From NCBI RefSeq assembly GCF_003101015.1, contig NZ_CP029206.1, positions 1,189,001-1,253,000 of the forward strand: 64,000 nt of DNA, given 5' to 3'. Under the pieces are notes generated by a model. It worked only from the letters and a program-made list of their open reading frames with translations, made no database searches and was not told the origin of the DNA. This document shows, piece after piece, positions 55,877 to 64,000 of the stretch (its first letter is position 1; every line of letters begins with the position of its first letter). This DNA comes from Actinobacillus porcitonsillarum (lineage in GTDB: Bacteria; Pseudomonadota; Gammaproteobacteria; Enterobacterales; Pasteurellaceae). Position numbers and translations under genes: made by a program.

Positions 55877-56851
55877 ATGGCTAAACAAATTAAACGTATA
55901 GCAGTCTTAACCAGTGGTGGTGATGCGCCAGGTATGAACGCCGCAATTCGTGGTGTAGTGCGCGCAGCATTAAGTGAAGGCTTAGAAGTTTATGGTGTTC
56001 AAGATGGTTATTATGGTTTATTCCATGACCGTGTGATTAAACTTGAGCGCCGTTCAGTATCTGAAGTGATCAACCGTGGTGGTACATTCTTAGGTTCTGC
56101 TCGCTTCCCTGAATTTAAAGATCCTGCGGTGCGTGCAAAATGTGTTGAAACATTAAAAAAATATGAAATCGATGGATTAGTGGTTATCGGTGGTGATGGC
56201 TCATATATGGGCGCAAAATTATTAACTGAAGAACACGGCATTGCGTGTATCGGTTTGCCTGGTACCATTGATAACGATGTTGCAGGTACAGATTATACGA
56301 TCGGTTTCCAAACAGCGCTTGAAACGGCATTAGAAGCAATTGACCGTTTACGTGATACATCAACATCACACCAACGTATCTCTATCGTTGAAATTATGGG
56401 ACGTCATTGCGGTGATTTAACGCTAAGTGCTGCACTTGCTGGTGGTTGTGAATATATCGTCGTACCAGAAAAAGGCTTAGATAAAGAGTCGCTCATGCGT
56501 AATATTGAAGACGGTTTTAATAAAGGTAAACGTCACGCAATTATTGCGATCACAGAATTAATGACGGATGTTCACCAATTAGCAAAAGAGATCGAAGCTC
56601 GTTTTGGTCATGAAACCCGTGCAACCGTATTAGGACACACACAACGTGGTGGCGCACCTTGCGCATTTGACCGAATTCTTGCTTCTCGTATGGGCGTATA
56701 TGCTGTAGAGCTTTTATTACAAGGCTTTGGTGGTCGCTGCGTGGGTATTCAAAATGAAAAACTTGTTCACCACGATATTATTGATGCGATCAATAATATG
56801 CGCCGTCCATTTAAAGAAGATTTATTTGAGACTTCTCGCAAATTATTCTAA
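55877..56851 (+). CDS. pfkA: PfkA, ATP-dependent 6-phosphofructokinase
   Basis: Commits fructose-6-phosphate to glycolysis; tetrameric, cytoplasmic. The 324-aa protein starts [24 protein letters not shown] (ATP loop, about 5-28), then [24 protein letters not shown] (about 102-112), the catalytic [16 protein letters not shown] (about 128-143), [10 protein letters not shown] and [10 protein letters not shown]. These fit the bacterial allosteric type. Monocistronic, with its own promoter candidate and terminator. Together with fbp in this window it represents the opposing pair of the fructose-bisphosphate cycle. Confidence 0.96.
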   Translation: MAKQIKRIAVLTSGGDAPGMNAAIRGVVRAALSEGLEVYGVQDGYYGLFHDRVIKLERRSVSEVINRGGTFLGSARFPEFKDPAVRAKCVETLKKYEIDGLVVIGGDGSYMGAKLLTEEHGIACIGLPGTIDNDVAGTDYTIGFQTALETALEAIDRLRDTSTSHQRISIVEIMGRHCGDLTLSAALAGGCEYIVVPEKGLDKESLMRNIEDGFNKGKRHAIIAITELMTDVHQLAKEIEARFGHETRATVLGHTQRGGAPCAFDRILASRMGVYAVELLLQGFGGRCVGIQNEKLVHHDIIDAINNMRRPFKEDLFETSRKLF

Positions 56852-56863
56852 TCATTTTTAAAG

Positions 56864-56889
56864 AAGCGGTTGAAAAACCGCTTTTTTTG
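56864..56889 (+). terminator. Terminator after pfkA, built from uptake-signal-like arms
   Basis: AAGCGGTT-GAAA-AACCGCTT (56864-56883) with a T-tract, 12 bp after the stop. The stem sequence is the core of the uptake signal in inverted pair. Confidence 0.82.
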
Positions 56890-56928
56890 GCAGATAATTC
56901 TGACTAAATTAGTCAAGATTTATGTCCT

Positions 56929-57642
56929 ATGTTTAAAGAAAAACCGGTTATTTCAAATCAATATGGCGCTTTAGCCATGGCGCTCTTGCCCTTTTTATAT
57001 GCTTTTATTGAAGCTAAACAATGGCGCTACGAACTTATTTTGTTTGGTGTTGCTTGGCTTTTTCTTTATCTCTTTTCTTACCCGTTTTTTCAACTATTTA
57101 GTAAAAAAATTACGCCTCGAAATAAACGTTGGGCAATAATTTATTTTGCCTTCAGCCTTGCCTTTGCTTTACCTGCGCTTGTTACTCAACCATATCTATT
57201 GTTTTTTATTTTGCCTCTATTTCCTTTGGGGATTATTCAGTATTTTTATGCTAAAAAACGAGATGAACGCCATTTAATCAATGATATTGCCGGTATTTTA
57301 GTTTTCGGTGTAGTGGGAATGGCAACTTATTATTTAGCCACTTCCTCACTGGATTTTCGCTTTTTGCTTCATCCTACGTTCTTTTTTATTGCAACGACAT
57401 TTTATGTGAAAAGTATGGTAAGGGAACGTAAGAATCCGCTCTATCTGGAGTTGAATATACTAAGTCATATGTTGTTAGTTGTGATTTACCTTATTTTAGG
57501 AAAGGATATACTTTTTACTTTTTATCTTTTTGCGTTAGCGCGAAGTATTCTTGTACCTTATTTAGGCTGGAATGTGAAGCAAGTTGGGATGTTTGAATTT
57601 ATTACCTTAACGCTATTTTTAATTGCATTATGTTTTTCATAA
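56929..57642 (+). CDS. YwiC-like membrane protein
   Basis: Membrane protein of 237 aa with eight or so hydrophobic segments. The N-terminal SNQYGALAMALLPFLYAFIEAKQW and the later SMVRERKNPLYLELNILSHMLL (near 163-184) are typical of the YwiC-like family. Members are found across bacteria, with no proven function. Single gene between the pfkA terminator and the convergent AI-2E-family gene. Confidence 0.65.
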   Translation: MFKEKPVISNQYGALAMALLPFLYAFIEAKQWRYELILFGVAWLFLYLFSYPFFQLFSKKITPRNKRWAIIYFAFSLAFALPALVTQPYLLFFILPLFPLGIIQYFYAKKRDERHLINDIAGILVFGVVGMATYYLATSSLDFRFLLHPTFFFIATTFYVKSMVRERKNPLYLELNILSHMLLVVIYLILGKDILFTFYLFALARSILVPYLGWNVKQVGMFEFITLTLFLIALCFS

Positions 57643-57664
57643 AAAAGGGCGAATGACTCGCCCT
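57641..57664 (-). terminator. Terminator between YwiC-like and AI-2E-family genes
   Basis: AGGGCGA (57646-57652) and TCGCCCT (57658-57664) form a 7-bp stem. On the minus strand it is followed by six T residues, so it serves the gene ending at 57672; on the plus strand it may also end the YwiC-like transcript. Confidence 0.75.
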
Positions 57665-57671
57665 CAATTGA

Positions 57672-58736
57672 TTATTCTATTTTTTCTGCATTTTCTAACT
57701 CGGGAACATAGCCTAATAAAACGGCATATTGAATGGTTCTTGGGCTTGATTCAAGGGCAATTTTCAGTGCCATAGTCAATGGTACGGAAAGCAGCATGCC
57801 AACAGTACCAAGTAGCCATCCCCAAAATAGTAAGGACAATGTGACCACAAGGGTAGATAGCCCTAATGTTTTTCCCATCATCTTAGGCTCTAGAATGTTA
57901 CCAATGATCATATTGATCGCAACAACACCAATTGTAACACCAGCCGCAATAGGGAAATCATTAAGAATTAGCGCTTGCAAAACAATCGGAATACCTGCCA
58001 GTATAGAGCCTATATTGGGAATATAATTTAACAAAAATGCTAAAACAGCCCATAATACTGCGTATTGCACACCAAAAGATTCCAGTAACAACCAAATGCA
58101 AAAGCCGGTTAAAGCACTGACTACTGTTTTAACCCCTAAATATCGGATAATACTTTCAACCACACGATTGATATGATCTTCTTCTTGCTTGATTTTTTTA
58201 GGGTTGTTATGACTAAAAGCAATCGCCAATTTATGCTTAATCGTAGGGGATTCAAATAACATAAACACCACGACAAGTAAGAGCATAAAAATGTTAGAAA
58301 CCACATCCGAAAAACTGAGTAGCAATCGACTCACTAATCTCATGACAACGCTCGGGTCAAAATTATCCAAAATACTCATTTCAGGCAGAGATATCGGGAG
58401 ATTCCACTTTTGAATAAAACCTTCTAAGGTATTGAGTTTCATTGCCAATGTCTCTTTATAAAGCGGAATGGACGTTGTAAATTCTCGAATGGTATTGTTA
58501 ATCATGCTGGCGAGAAAAAAGAAAGCGATGATAAACAAAACAAATAAAAAGGCGACAGCCAGTCCAAGTGGGATTTTTCGATTTGTCATAAACCGAATCA
58601 CCGGAGAGCAAATAATGGCGATAAATAAGGAGAGTAAAAATTGAATAACAATTTCTCCGGCTAATTTCACGCCGGCTAAAATGATGACGACAGCAGCTGT
58701 TGCCAAAAAAAAGCGAGTTAAGGAAGATGTTTGCAT
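57672..58736 (-). CDS. AI-2E-family transporter (TqsA/PerM-like)
   Basis: Inner-membrane protein of 354 aa. The family layout is present: two or three N-terminal helices, a polar middle region (about 75-150), then LGVKTVVSALTGFCIWLLLESFGV, LWAVLAFLLNYIPNIGSILAGIP (about 234-256) and GNILEPKMMGKTLGLSTLVV (about 283-302), all hallmark segments. E. coli TqsA exports autoinducer-2, but other members act as antiporters or have unknown roles, so the substrate is open. Single gene on the minus strand; a miniature repeat element lies 70 bp upstream. Confidence 0.8.
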   Translation of the reverse strand: MQTSSLTRFFLATAAVVIILAGVKLAGEIVIQFLLSLFIAIICSPVIRFMTNRKIPLGLAVAFLFVLFIIAFFFLASMINNTIREFTTSIPLYKETLAMKLNTLEGFIQKWNLPISLPEMSILDNFDPSVVMRLVSRLLLSFSDVVSNIFMLLLVVVFMLFESPTIKHKLAIAFSHNNPKKIKQEEDHINRVVESIIRYLGVKTVVSALTGFCIWLLLESFGVQYAVLWAVLAFLLNYIPNIGSILAGIPIVLQALILNDFPIAAGVTIGVVAINMIIGNILEPKMMGKTLGLSTLVVTLSLLFWGWLLGTVGMLLSVPLTMALKIALESSPRTIQYAVLLGYVPELENAEKIE

Positions 58737-58805
58737 AAGAATACCGAGTAAAGCGGTTAAATTTGTTTATTATTTCTGTATTATGTAGTAACTGCAAAAG
58801 CATAC

Positions 58806-58942
58806 GTAGGGACGCCACGCTGGCGTCCATTCTAGAGTATCCAGATAAAATACATTATTAACAATATGACCGTTATTTTACAGATGTAGAATTGTTTACT
58901 TCTGTTTGTATTTATGACGGACGCCAGCGTGGCGTCCCTACT
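58806..58942. mobile_element. Miniature inverted-repeat element (MITE-like), 137 bp
   Basis: Perfect 23-bp terminal inverted repeats (58806-58828 and 58920-58942), beginning GTAGGGACGCC. Each end can also fold on itself (GGACGCCA-CGC-TGGCGTCC). The 91-bp centre is AT-rich and has no gene. It sits between the divergent upstream sides of the AI-2E-family gene and the pepA end. No clear target duplication is seen. Non-autonomous transposition or a palindromic dispersed repeat is inferred from structure only. Confidence 0.75.
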
Positions 58943-59023
58943 CTCCATTTTATTAAATTAAGGAATTGTGCATTTGCTACATAATATCGAACTATTTTGC
59001 AAATTTAACCGCTTGTATATTGA

Positions 59024-60520
59024 TTAAATAGATGCTTTGTTAATGAGATATTGGCTAAGTAGTGGCACGGGGCGACCCGTTGCTCCTTTTGCTGCACCTG
59101 ATTTCCATGCTGTTCCTGCAATATCAAGATGAGCCCATGGATATTTCTTCGTAAAGTTAGACAAGAATTGTCCGGCTGTAATAGCACCACCTAAACGTCC
59201 GCCAATGTTAGCAAGATCAGCAAAGTTTGATTTTAATTGCTCTTGATATTCTTCTCCTAGCGGTAGTCTCCAGGCTTTATCATCAGCTTGTTCTGCTGCA
59301 TTAAGGAGATCATGAGCAACGGTATTATGAGTGGACATTAAACCGCTATTATGTGAGCCAAGGGCAATCATACAAGCACCTGTTAGGGTGGCAACATCAA
59401 CGACCACTTCTGGTTCGAATCGCTCAACGTAAGTGAGCGTATCACATAAAACTAAGCGTCCTTCCGCATCGGTATTTAACACTTCCACGGTTAAGCCATT
59501 CATGGTGGTTAGAATATCTCCTGGGCGGTAAGCATTACCATCAGGCATATTTTCACAGCCGGCAAGCACACCAATGACGTTTAAAGGCAGATTCATTTCG
59601 GCTAAGGCTTTCATTGTGCCATAAACCGATGCTGCACCGCCCATGTCATATTTCATTTCATCCATTGCTTCAGCCGGTTTAATTGAAATGCCGCCAGAGT
59701 CAAACGTTAAACCCTTACCTACCAGTACAATTGGCTTCGCATCAGGATTTGGGTGGTTTTTATATTCAATGACTGAAAGATAAGCCGGATTTTCCGAACC
59801 ACGAGAAACAGCTAAATAAGCATTCATACCTAATTCAGCCATTTGTTTTTCATCGACAATCGTGGTTGAAATTGTCTCATATTGTTCTGCTAATGCTGTT
59901 GCTAGTTTCGTAAGGTAAGCCGGATTGCAAACATTAGGCGGACAATTTGCGACATTTTTAGCGGCACTTACACCTAAAGCGATTGCACTACCTTGTTTTA
60001 ACGCTCGTTCTGCTTCCGCTAAATCTTTACGATGCGCCACATTAAAAATCACACGACGTAGTTCACGTTTCGTTTCAGGCTTGATGCTTTTAAATTCATT
60101 ATAACTATATTGGGATTCTTGAATTGCCTCAATCGCAAAGCGGACGTTCCAATAAGCCGAGCGCCCTTTGACATGAAGTTCGGTTAAAAATGATACGGCT
60201 TCGGTCGTGCCGGTCTCATTTAATACTTGAATTGATTTTTGGGTAATTTGTTTATACTGGCGTTCGGTAAGTTCACGTTCTTTACCGCAACCGACAAGAA
60301 GGATTCTATCGGCAGGTACATTGGGTACGCTATGTAATAAAAGGGTTTGACCGGCTTTGCCTTCTAAGTCCCCTTTGCGTAATAAATTGCTTAGATAGCC
60401 ATCACTTAGCTTATCTAACTGCTCTGCTGCACTCGATAAACGGCGAGGTTCATATACGCCAACGACTAAACACCCTGTACGTTGTTTTTCGACACTTCCG
60501 TTTTTTACGCTAAATTCCAT
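59024..60520 (-). CDS. pepA: PepA, leucyl aminopeptidase (M17)
   Basis: Hexameric two-metal aminopeptidase (498 aa). The catalytic C-terminal half carries [31 protein letters not shown] (starting near 263, metal Lys and Asp residues), [16 protein letters not shown], and the signature [10 protein letters not shown] (near 346-355). The frame is open to 60652, but the ATG at 60518-60520 has GGGAG just upstream and gives the family start; the extension is rejected. In E. coli PepA is also a DNA-binding protein in transcription and site-specific recombination. It is divergent from lptF, the same arrangement as in E. coli. Confidence 0.94.
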   Translation of the reverse strand: MEFSVKNGSVEKQRTGCLVVGVYEPRRLSSAAEQLDKLSDGYLSNLLRKGDLEGKAGQTLLLHSVPNVPADRILLVGCGKERELTERQYKQITQKSIQVLNETGTTEAVSFLTELHVKGRSAYWNVRFAIEAIQESQYSYNEFKSIKPETKRELRRVIFNVAHRKDLAEAERALKQGSAIALGVSAAKNVANCPPNVCNPAYLTKLATALAEQYETISTTIVDEKQMAELGMNAYLAVSRGSENPAYLSVIEYKNHPNPDAKPIVLVGKGLTFDSGGISIKPAEAMDEMKYDMGGAASVYGTMKALAEMNLPLNVIGVLAGCENMPDGNAYRPGDILTTMNGLTVEVLNTDAEGRLVLCDTLTYVERFEPEVVVDVATLTGACMIALGSHNSGLMSTHNTVAHDLLNAAEQADDKAWRLPLGEEYQEQLKSNFADLANIGGRLGGAITAGQFLSNFTKKYPWAHLDIAGTAWKSGAAKGATGRPVPLLSQYLINKASI

Positions 60521-60709
60521 AAATACTCCCGTGATTTTTTTGAGATAAAGAGGTATGATATCGCTTTTACAAGCGGCTGATTTTACAAAAAAGTTTGCAA
60601 AAAAGCTTAATAACGCATAGCCGCTTGAACCTAGCGAAAAAATATAGGTCATAACCTACCGATTTGCAAAGAAATTGCAAGTAATAAATTGATAAATGAG
60701 AGCTTTAGT

Positions 60710-61813
60710 GTGATTTTAAGTCGATATTTAACCAAAGAGATATTTAAGAGCCAAATTGCGATACTTTTCATATTGTTATTGATCTTCTTTTGCCAACAAT
60801 TAGTTCGAGTATTGAGTTCTGCTGTCAGTGGAAAAGTTCCGGCAGATTTAGTGGTCAATCTATTGGGATTAGGCATGCCGAGCATGGCACAACTTATGTT
60901 GCCATTATCGCTTTTTATTGCATTATTGCTTACTTTAGGGCGTTTTTATGCTGAAAGTGAAATTACGGTAATGCGAGCGTGCGGTATTGGGCAAGGTTTA
61001 TTAGCAAAGGTCGCATTATTCCTTTCCATTTTTACGACGGCATTAGCGGTGTATAACGTTTTTTGGCTCACGCCATGGTCAATCAATAAACAGAGTGAAT
61101 TATTAGCTGAGGCGAAGGCTAACCCTCGATTTAGCGCATTGTCGGCAGGTCAATTTATGACAGCTGGCGGCTATGTGCTGTTTATTGATAACATAAATTA
61201 TGAACAGAATAAGTTAAATGACATTTACGTTTTCCAACCGGATAAGCAAAAGAAAAATCGCCCCTCTGTCATTGTCGCCGATAGTGGCGAATTAAAAGGA
61301 CTACCTAATGGCGATCAGATTCTTACGTTAGAAAATAGTACAAGATATGAAGGTACCGCAAAAGTTGCAGATTTTCGTATTTCGCATTTTGAAAACTATA
61401 CAGCATATTTGGGATATCAGGACGTGAATTCTGATGAGAAATTAGTGCAACGTGCAGATTTTACAAAACTAATGGCAGACAATTCATCAGAAGCAAAAGC
61501 AGAATTACAATGGCGTTTTGCCTTGATTTTTGCAACGCCAATTATGGCATTGCTTGCCGTACCAATGAGTAGTGTAAATCCAAGGCAAGGGCGCTTTGCG
61601 AAATTATTACCGGCGTTGTTGCTTTATTTAATCTATTTCTTACTGCAAAGTACCCTTAAATCATCAGGAGCATCGGGTAAACTTGACCCAACAATTCTTA
61701 TGCCGGTTGTTTCGGTGGCTTTCTTAATTTTAGGCATTGTTATGAATTCGTGGGATAGCAAATGGATGTCGAAATTACGTTATCGTTTTAATTTTAAGAA
61801 GGCGGTGGCATAA
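60710..61813 (+). CDS. lptF: LptF, lipopolysaccharide export permease
   Basis: Inner-membrane subunit of the LptB2FG extractor that pulls LPS out of the membrane (367 aa; E. coli 366). Three helices at each end and a periplasmic beta-jellyroll between (about 130-260). The conserved [54 protein letters not shown] and [21 protein letters not shown] are seen. Start: GTG at 60710 (VILSRYL) matches E. coli, while the frame extends back to TTG at 60689; GAGAG precedes the GTG. Directly abuts lptG. Confidence 0.92.
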   Translation: MILSRYLTKEIFKSQIAILFILLLIFFCQQLVRVLSSAVSGKVPADLVVNLLGLGMPSMAQLMLPLSLFIALLLTLGRFYAESEITVMRACGIGQGLLAKVALFLSIFTTALAVYNVFWLTPWSINKQSELLAEAKANPRFSALSAGQFMTAGGYVLFIDNINYEQNKLNDIYVFQPDKQKKNRPSVIVADSGELKGLPNGDQILTLENSTRYEGTAKVADFRISHFENYTAYLGYQDVNSDEKLVQRADFTKLMADNSSEAKAELQWRFALIFATPIMALLAVPMSSVNPRQGRFAKLLPALLLYLIYFLLQSTLKSSGASGKLDPTILMPVVSVAFLILGIVMNSWDSKWMSKLRYRFNFKKAVA

Positions 61814-62893
61814 ATGAGATTTTTCGGTATGAATGTTCTTGAAAGATACATCGGTAAAACAATTTTATCTGCGATTCTCTTAACGCTCTTTTTATTGGTT
61901 GGGCTAGGCGCAATCATCAAATTCGTTGAAGAATTTAAGGCAGTTGGGAAAGGCAGCTATGATGCGTTATTAGCCGCATACTATACCTTTTTAACGATTC
62001 CTCGTGATGTTGAAACGTTTTTCCCGATAGCTGCACTACTTGGTTCATTGCTAGGTTTAGGTAATCTTGCCAGTCGTAGTGAATTGGTGGTTATGCAGGC
62101 ATCCGGTTTTTCTCGCTTCCGTATTGGACTTGCGGTGATGAAAACGGCGGTACCACTGATTTTGTTTACGATGATCATTGGCGAATGGGGTGTACCACAA
62201 ACGGAGCAATATGCTCGTGATATGCGTTCGGTTGCACAAAGTGGTGGTTCAATGCTTTCTACAAGCGGTGGTTTTTGGGCAAGAGATGGCGAAAATTTTG
62301 TCTATATTCGCCGCATTGGTAGTGAAACACAGCTCAATAATCTCTCTATTTACCATTTTGATAAAAAAGAGTTAAAGTCAATTACTCAAGCTGCAGAAGC
62401 GAAATATACAAATGACTGGATCTTAAAAAAGGTTGAAAAATCAATTATTGAAGGGAATACCATTAAACAGTCCAAAGAAAAAGATCAACCTTGGCAAACG
62501 AGTATCACGCCAAGTAAGTTAGGGATTGTCTCCTTAAAGCCGGAATCGCTTTCGATTACCGGGTTAGCGGATTACGTAGGCTTTTTAAAAGAAACTGGGC
62601 AAGATCCAAAACGTTTTGAGATCACTTTCTGGCGAAAAGTGTATCAGCCAATTTCTATGGCGGTTATGATGTTATTGGCAATTTCCTTTATTTTTGGACC
62701 GCTTCGTAGTAGTACGATGGGAGCCAAAATTGTTATTGGGATCGTTGCCGGCTTTATGTTCTATGTTGCCAATATTGTGTTTGGCAATATGAGCTTGATT
62801 GCAACTTGGTTACCGGTTTCTATCGGGGCATTGATACCAAGTTTGATTTGTTTGAGTATTGTTTGGTGGCTACTCACCAAGAAACGAGATTAA
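61814..62893 (+). CDS. lptG: LptG, lipopolysaccharide export permease
   Basis: Partner of LptF (359 aa; E. coli 360). Recognised by VLERYIGKTILSAILLTLFLLVGLGAIIKFVEEF (starting near residue 8), FFPIAALLGSLLGLGNLASRSELVVMQASGFS, the periplasmic domain about 100-265, and FGPLRSSTMGAKIVIG near 285. The ATG follows the lptF stop with no gap, so the two are co-translated in equal amounts. Confidence 0.94.
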   Translation: MRFFGMNVLERYIGKTILSAILLTLFLLVGLGAIIKFVEEFKAVGKGSYDALLAAYYTFLTIPRDVETFFPIAALLGSLLGLGNLASRSELVVMQASGFSRFRIGLAVMKTAVPLILFTMIIGEWGVPQTEQYARDMRSVAQSGGSMLSTSGGFWARDGENFVYIRRIGSETQLNNLSIYHFDKKELKSITQAAEAKYTNDWILKKVEKSIIEGNTIKQSKEKDQPWQTSITPSKLGIVSLKPESLSITGLADYVGFLKETGQDPKRFEITFWRKVYQPISMAVMMLLAISFIFGPLRSSTMGAKIVIGIVAGFMFYVANIVFGNMSLIATWLPVSIGALIPSLICLSIVWWLLTKKRD

Positions 62894-62896
62894 GCG

Positions 62897-63775
62897 ATGA
62901 AAAGAGCCTTTCAAACGATTGCGATTGTGGGGAAACCACGACACGATATTGCATTAGAAACGCATTTAGTAGTCTATAATTGGTTGAAAGATCGCCATTA
63001 TGATGTTTTGGTGGAGCATAAAATTGCAGAGCAATTGCAGATCCCACAAGGTAAAACATTAGCTGAAATCGGTATGTTTGCGGATTTGGTTATTGTGATT
63101 GGTGGCGATGGTAATATGCTTGGTATGGCTCGTCAGCTCGCCAAATATCAAGTACCGCTTATTGGCATAAATCGTGGTAATTTAGGCTTTTTAACCGATA
63201 TTGTTCCTCAAACCGCTTTTGAACAATTATATAATTGTTTAGAGAAAGGCGAATATATCATTGAAGAACGCTTTTTATTGGAAGCGCATATTGAGCGTAA
63301 TGGGAAAACAATTTTATCGAATAATGCCTTGAATGAAGTGGTTATTCACCCAAGTCAAATCGCCCGTATTATTGAGTTTGAGGTTTATATTGATGGTAAA
63401 TTTGCTTTCTCTCAGCGTTCTGATGGATTGATTATTGCCACCCCAACTGGCTCAACAGCTTATTCACTTTCAGCCGGTGGGCCGATTTTAACACCGAATA
63501 TGAATGCGATCGCATTAGTCCCAATGCATCCTCATACGCTCTCTTCCCGCCCATTGGTGGTTGATGGCGATAGTCATATTTCACTGCGTTTTGCTCAATA
63601 TAATCAAACAAATTTAGAAGTGAGTTGTGATGGGCAATTTGACTTACATTTCACCCCTGAAGATCGTGTGATTGTACGCAAAAGTCCGGATAAACTCCGT
63701 TTATTGCATCTTAAAGATTATAACTATTTTACCGTGCTTGGTTCTAAATTAGGGTGGTCGAGTAAACTTTTCTAA
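62897..63775 (+). CDS. nadK: NadK, NAD kinase
   Basis: Makes NADP from NAD and ATP; cytoplasmic. 292 aa, the same as E. coli. Motifs: [16 protein letters not shown] (about 70-85, GGDG), [47 protein letters not shown] (about 175-197), [15 protein letters not shown]. It begins 3 bp after lptG, so it is read in the lptFG transcript here. Confidence 0.95.
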   Translation: MKRAFQTIAIVGKPRHDIALETHLVVYNWLKDRHYDVLVEHKIAEQLQIPQGKTLAEIGMFADLVIVIGGDGNMLGMARQLAKYQVPLIGINRGNLGFLTDIVPQTAFEQLYNCLEKGEYIIEERFLLEAHIERNGKTILSNNALNEVVIHPSQIARIIEFEVYIDGKFAFSQRSDGLIIATPTGSTAYSLSAGGPILTPNMNAIALVPMHPHTLSSRPLVVDGDSHISLRFAQYNQTNLEVSCDGQFDLHFTPEDRVIVRKSPDKLRLLHLKDYNYFTVLGSKLGWSSKLF

Positions 63776-63894
63776 TTTTCGTGCTTCTTTGTATTAAACA
63801 AATTCATTTTAATATGAGAATTTAGCAAGATAAATTCTTTAAAAAAAGCTACCTTCTAACATCAAAAATGTGTAAAATGCACCGTATCACACAA

Positions 63895-63910
63895 ACGCAA
63901 ACGTTTGCTT
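63895..63910 (+). promoter_or_regulatory. PurR box upstream of glyA
   Basis: ACGCAAACGTTTGCTT matches the PurR operator ACGCAAACGTTTGCGT at 15 of 16 positions, with a perfect 12-bp palindromic core GCAAACGTTTGC. It lies 41 bp before the glyA start. PurR control of glyA is established in E. coli. Confidence 0.85.
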
Positions 63911-63951
63911 TTGTTGTTTCTTTATTTTAATTAACTTAAGAGGAACCTTGA

Positions 63952-64000
63952 ATGTTTACAGCAAATATGAACATCAAAGATTACGATCCGATTTTATGGA
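63952..64000 (+). CDS. glyA: GlyA, serine hydroxymethyltransferase (partial, first 16 codons)
   Basis: Only the N-terminal 16 residues are in the window (MFTANMNIKDYDPILW). They match the GlyA start (E. coli reads MLKREMNIADYDAELW). The ATG follows GAGGAACC. The PurR box just upstream supports the call. The enzyme interconverts serine and glycine and supplies one-carbon units. Confidence 0.85.
   Translation, partial: MFTANMNIKDYDPILW

Overview
The window reads as chromosomal DNA of a gammaproteobacterium of the family Pasteurellaceae, most likely the Actinobacillus pleuropneumoniae / Mannheimia branch. Three perfect copies of the 13-mer ACAAGCGGTCAAA (the uptake signal sequence of that branch, rather than the Haemophilus AAGTGCGGTCA type) and many near copies are present. 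Gene content and protein sequences (NupC, DeoD, Mfd, PepN, Tol-Pal, CydABX, LptFG) are gamma-proteobacterial, and there is a large trimeric autotransporter with the extended signal peptide typical of this family. No phage, insertion sequence with a transposase, CRISPR array or plasmid function was found.

Layout. 1-2011 (minus): fhuC-fhuD-fhuB ferric hydroxamate uptake, entered from a Fur-like site; fhuB runs off the left edge. 2145-2888 (minus): ElyC/YdcF-like envelope protein. 3030-8810 (plus): a compact six-gene surface-polysaccharide operon (pyruvyl-transferase-like, flippase, GT25, polymerase-like, two GT2) closed by a bidirectional terminator. 8859-10050 (minus): msrA and a YczE-type membrane protein. 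10304-13376: nupC-deoC-deoD nucleoside uptake and salvage, with a PurR-like box in the deoC leader and a palindromic repeat element between deoC and deoD. 13426-16700: argC-argB-argD behind tandem ARG boxes. 16955-27814: one 3619-residue trimeric autotransporter adhesin, about 17% of the window. 28015-34875 (minus): fbp (with a CRP site), a divergent Nramp-like transporter, pepN and an MHS-type MFS permease. 35204-39513: mfd and a HAD phosphatase. 39696-40142: tRNA-Gly, tRNA-Leu, tRNA-Gly. 40259-40588 (minus): small secreted protein. 41009-50365: cydA-cydB-cydX-ybgE, then an inserted TPR/glycosyltransferase-like gene, then ybgC-tolQ-tolR-tolA-tolB-pal. 50535-53866: basic amino acid antiporter-like permease, unknown membrane protein, argE. 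53907-57642: secreted nuclease, cysteine desulfurase, pfkA, YwiC-like protein. 57672-60520 (minus): AI-2E-family permease, a miniature inverted-repeat element, pepA. 60710-63775: lptF-lptG-nadK. The start of glyA lies at the right edge behind a near-perfect PurR box.

How it fits together. Most of the window is conserved housekeeping: arginine synthesis (argCBD plus argE elsewhere), purine nucleoside salvage, gluconeogenesis/glycolysis (fbp, pfkA), cytochrome bd respiration, outer-membrane maintenance (Tol-Pal, LptFG) and iron uptake. The accessory, surface-exposed part is the polysaccharide operon, the giant adhesin and the TPR/glycosyltransferase-like gene. The least explained items are that inserted gene, the Nramp-like protein lacking the usual metal ligands, the unknown membrane protein beside argE, and three dispersed palindromic repeat elements.
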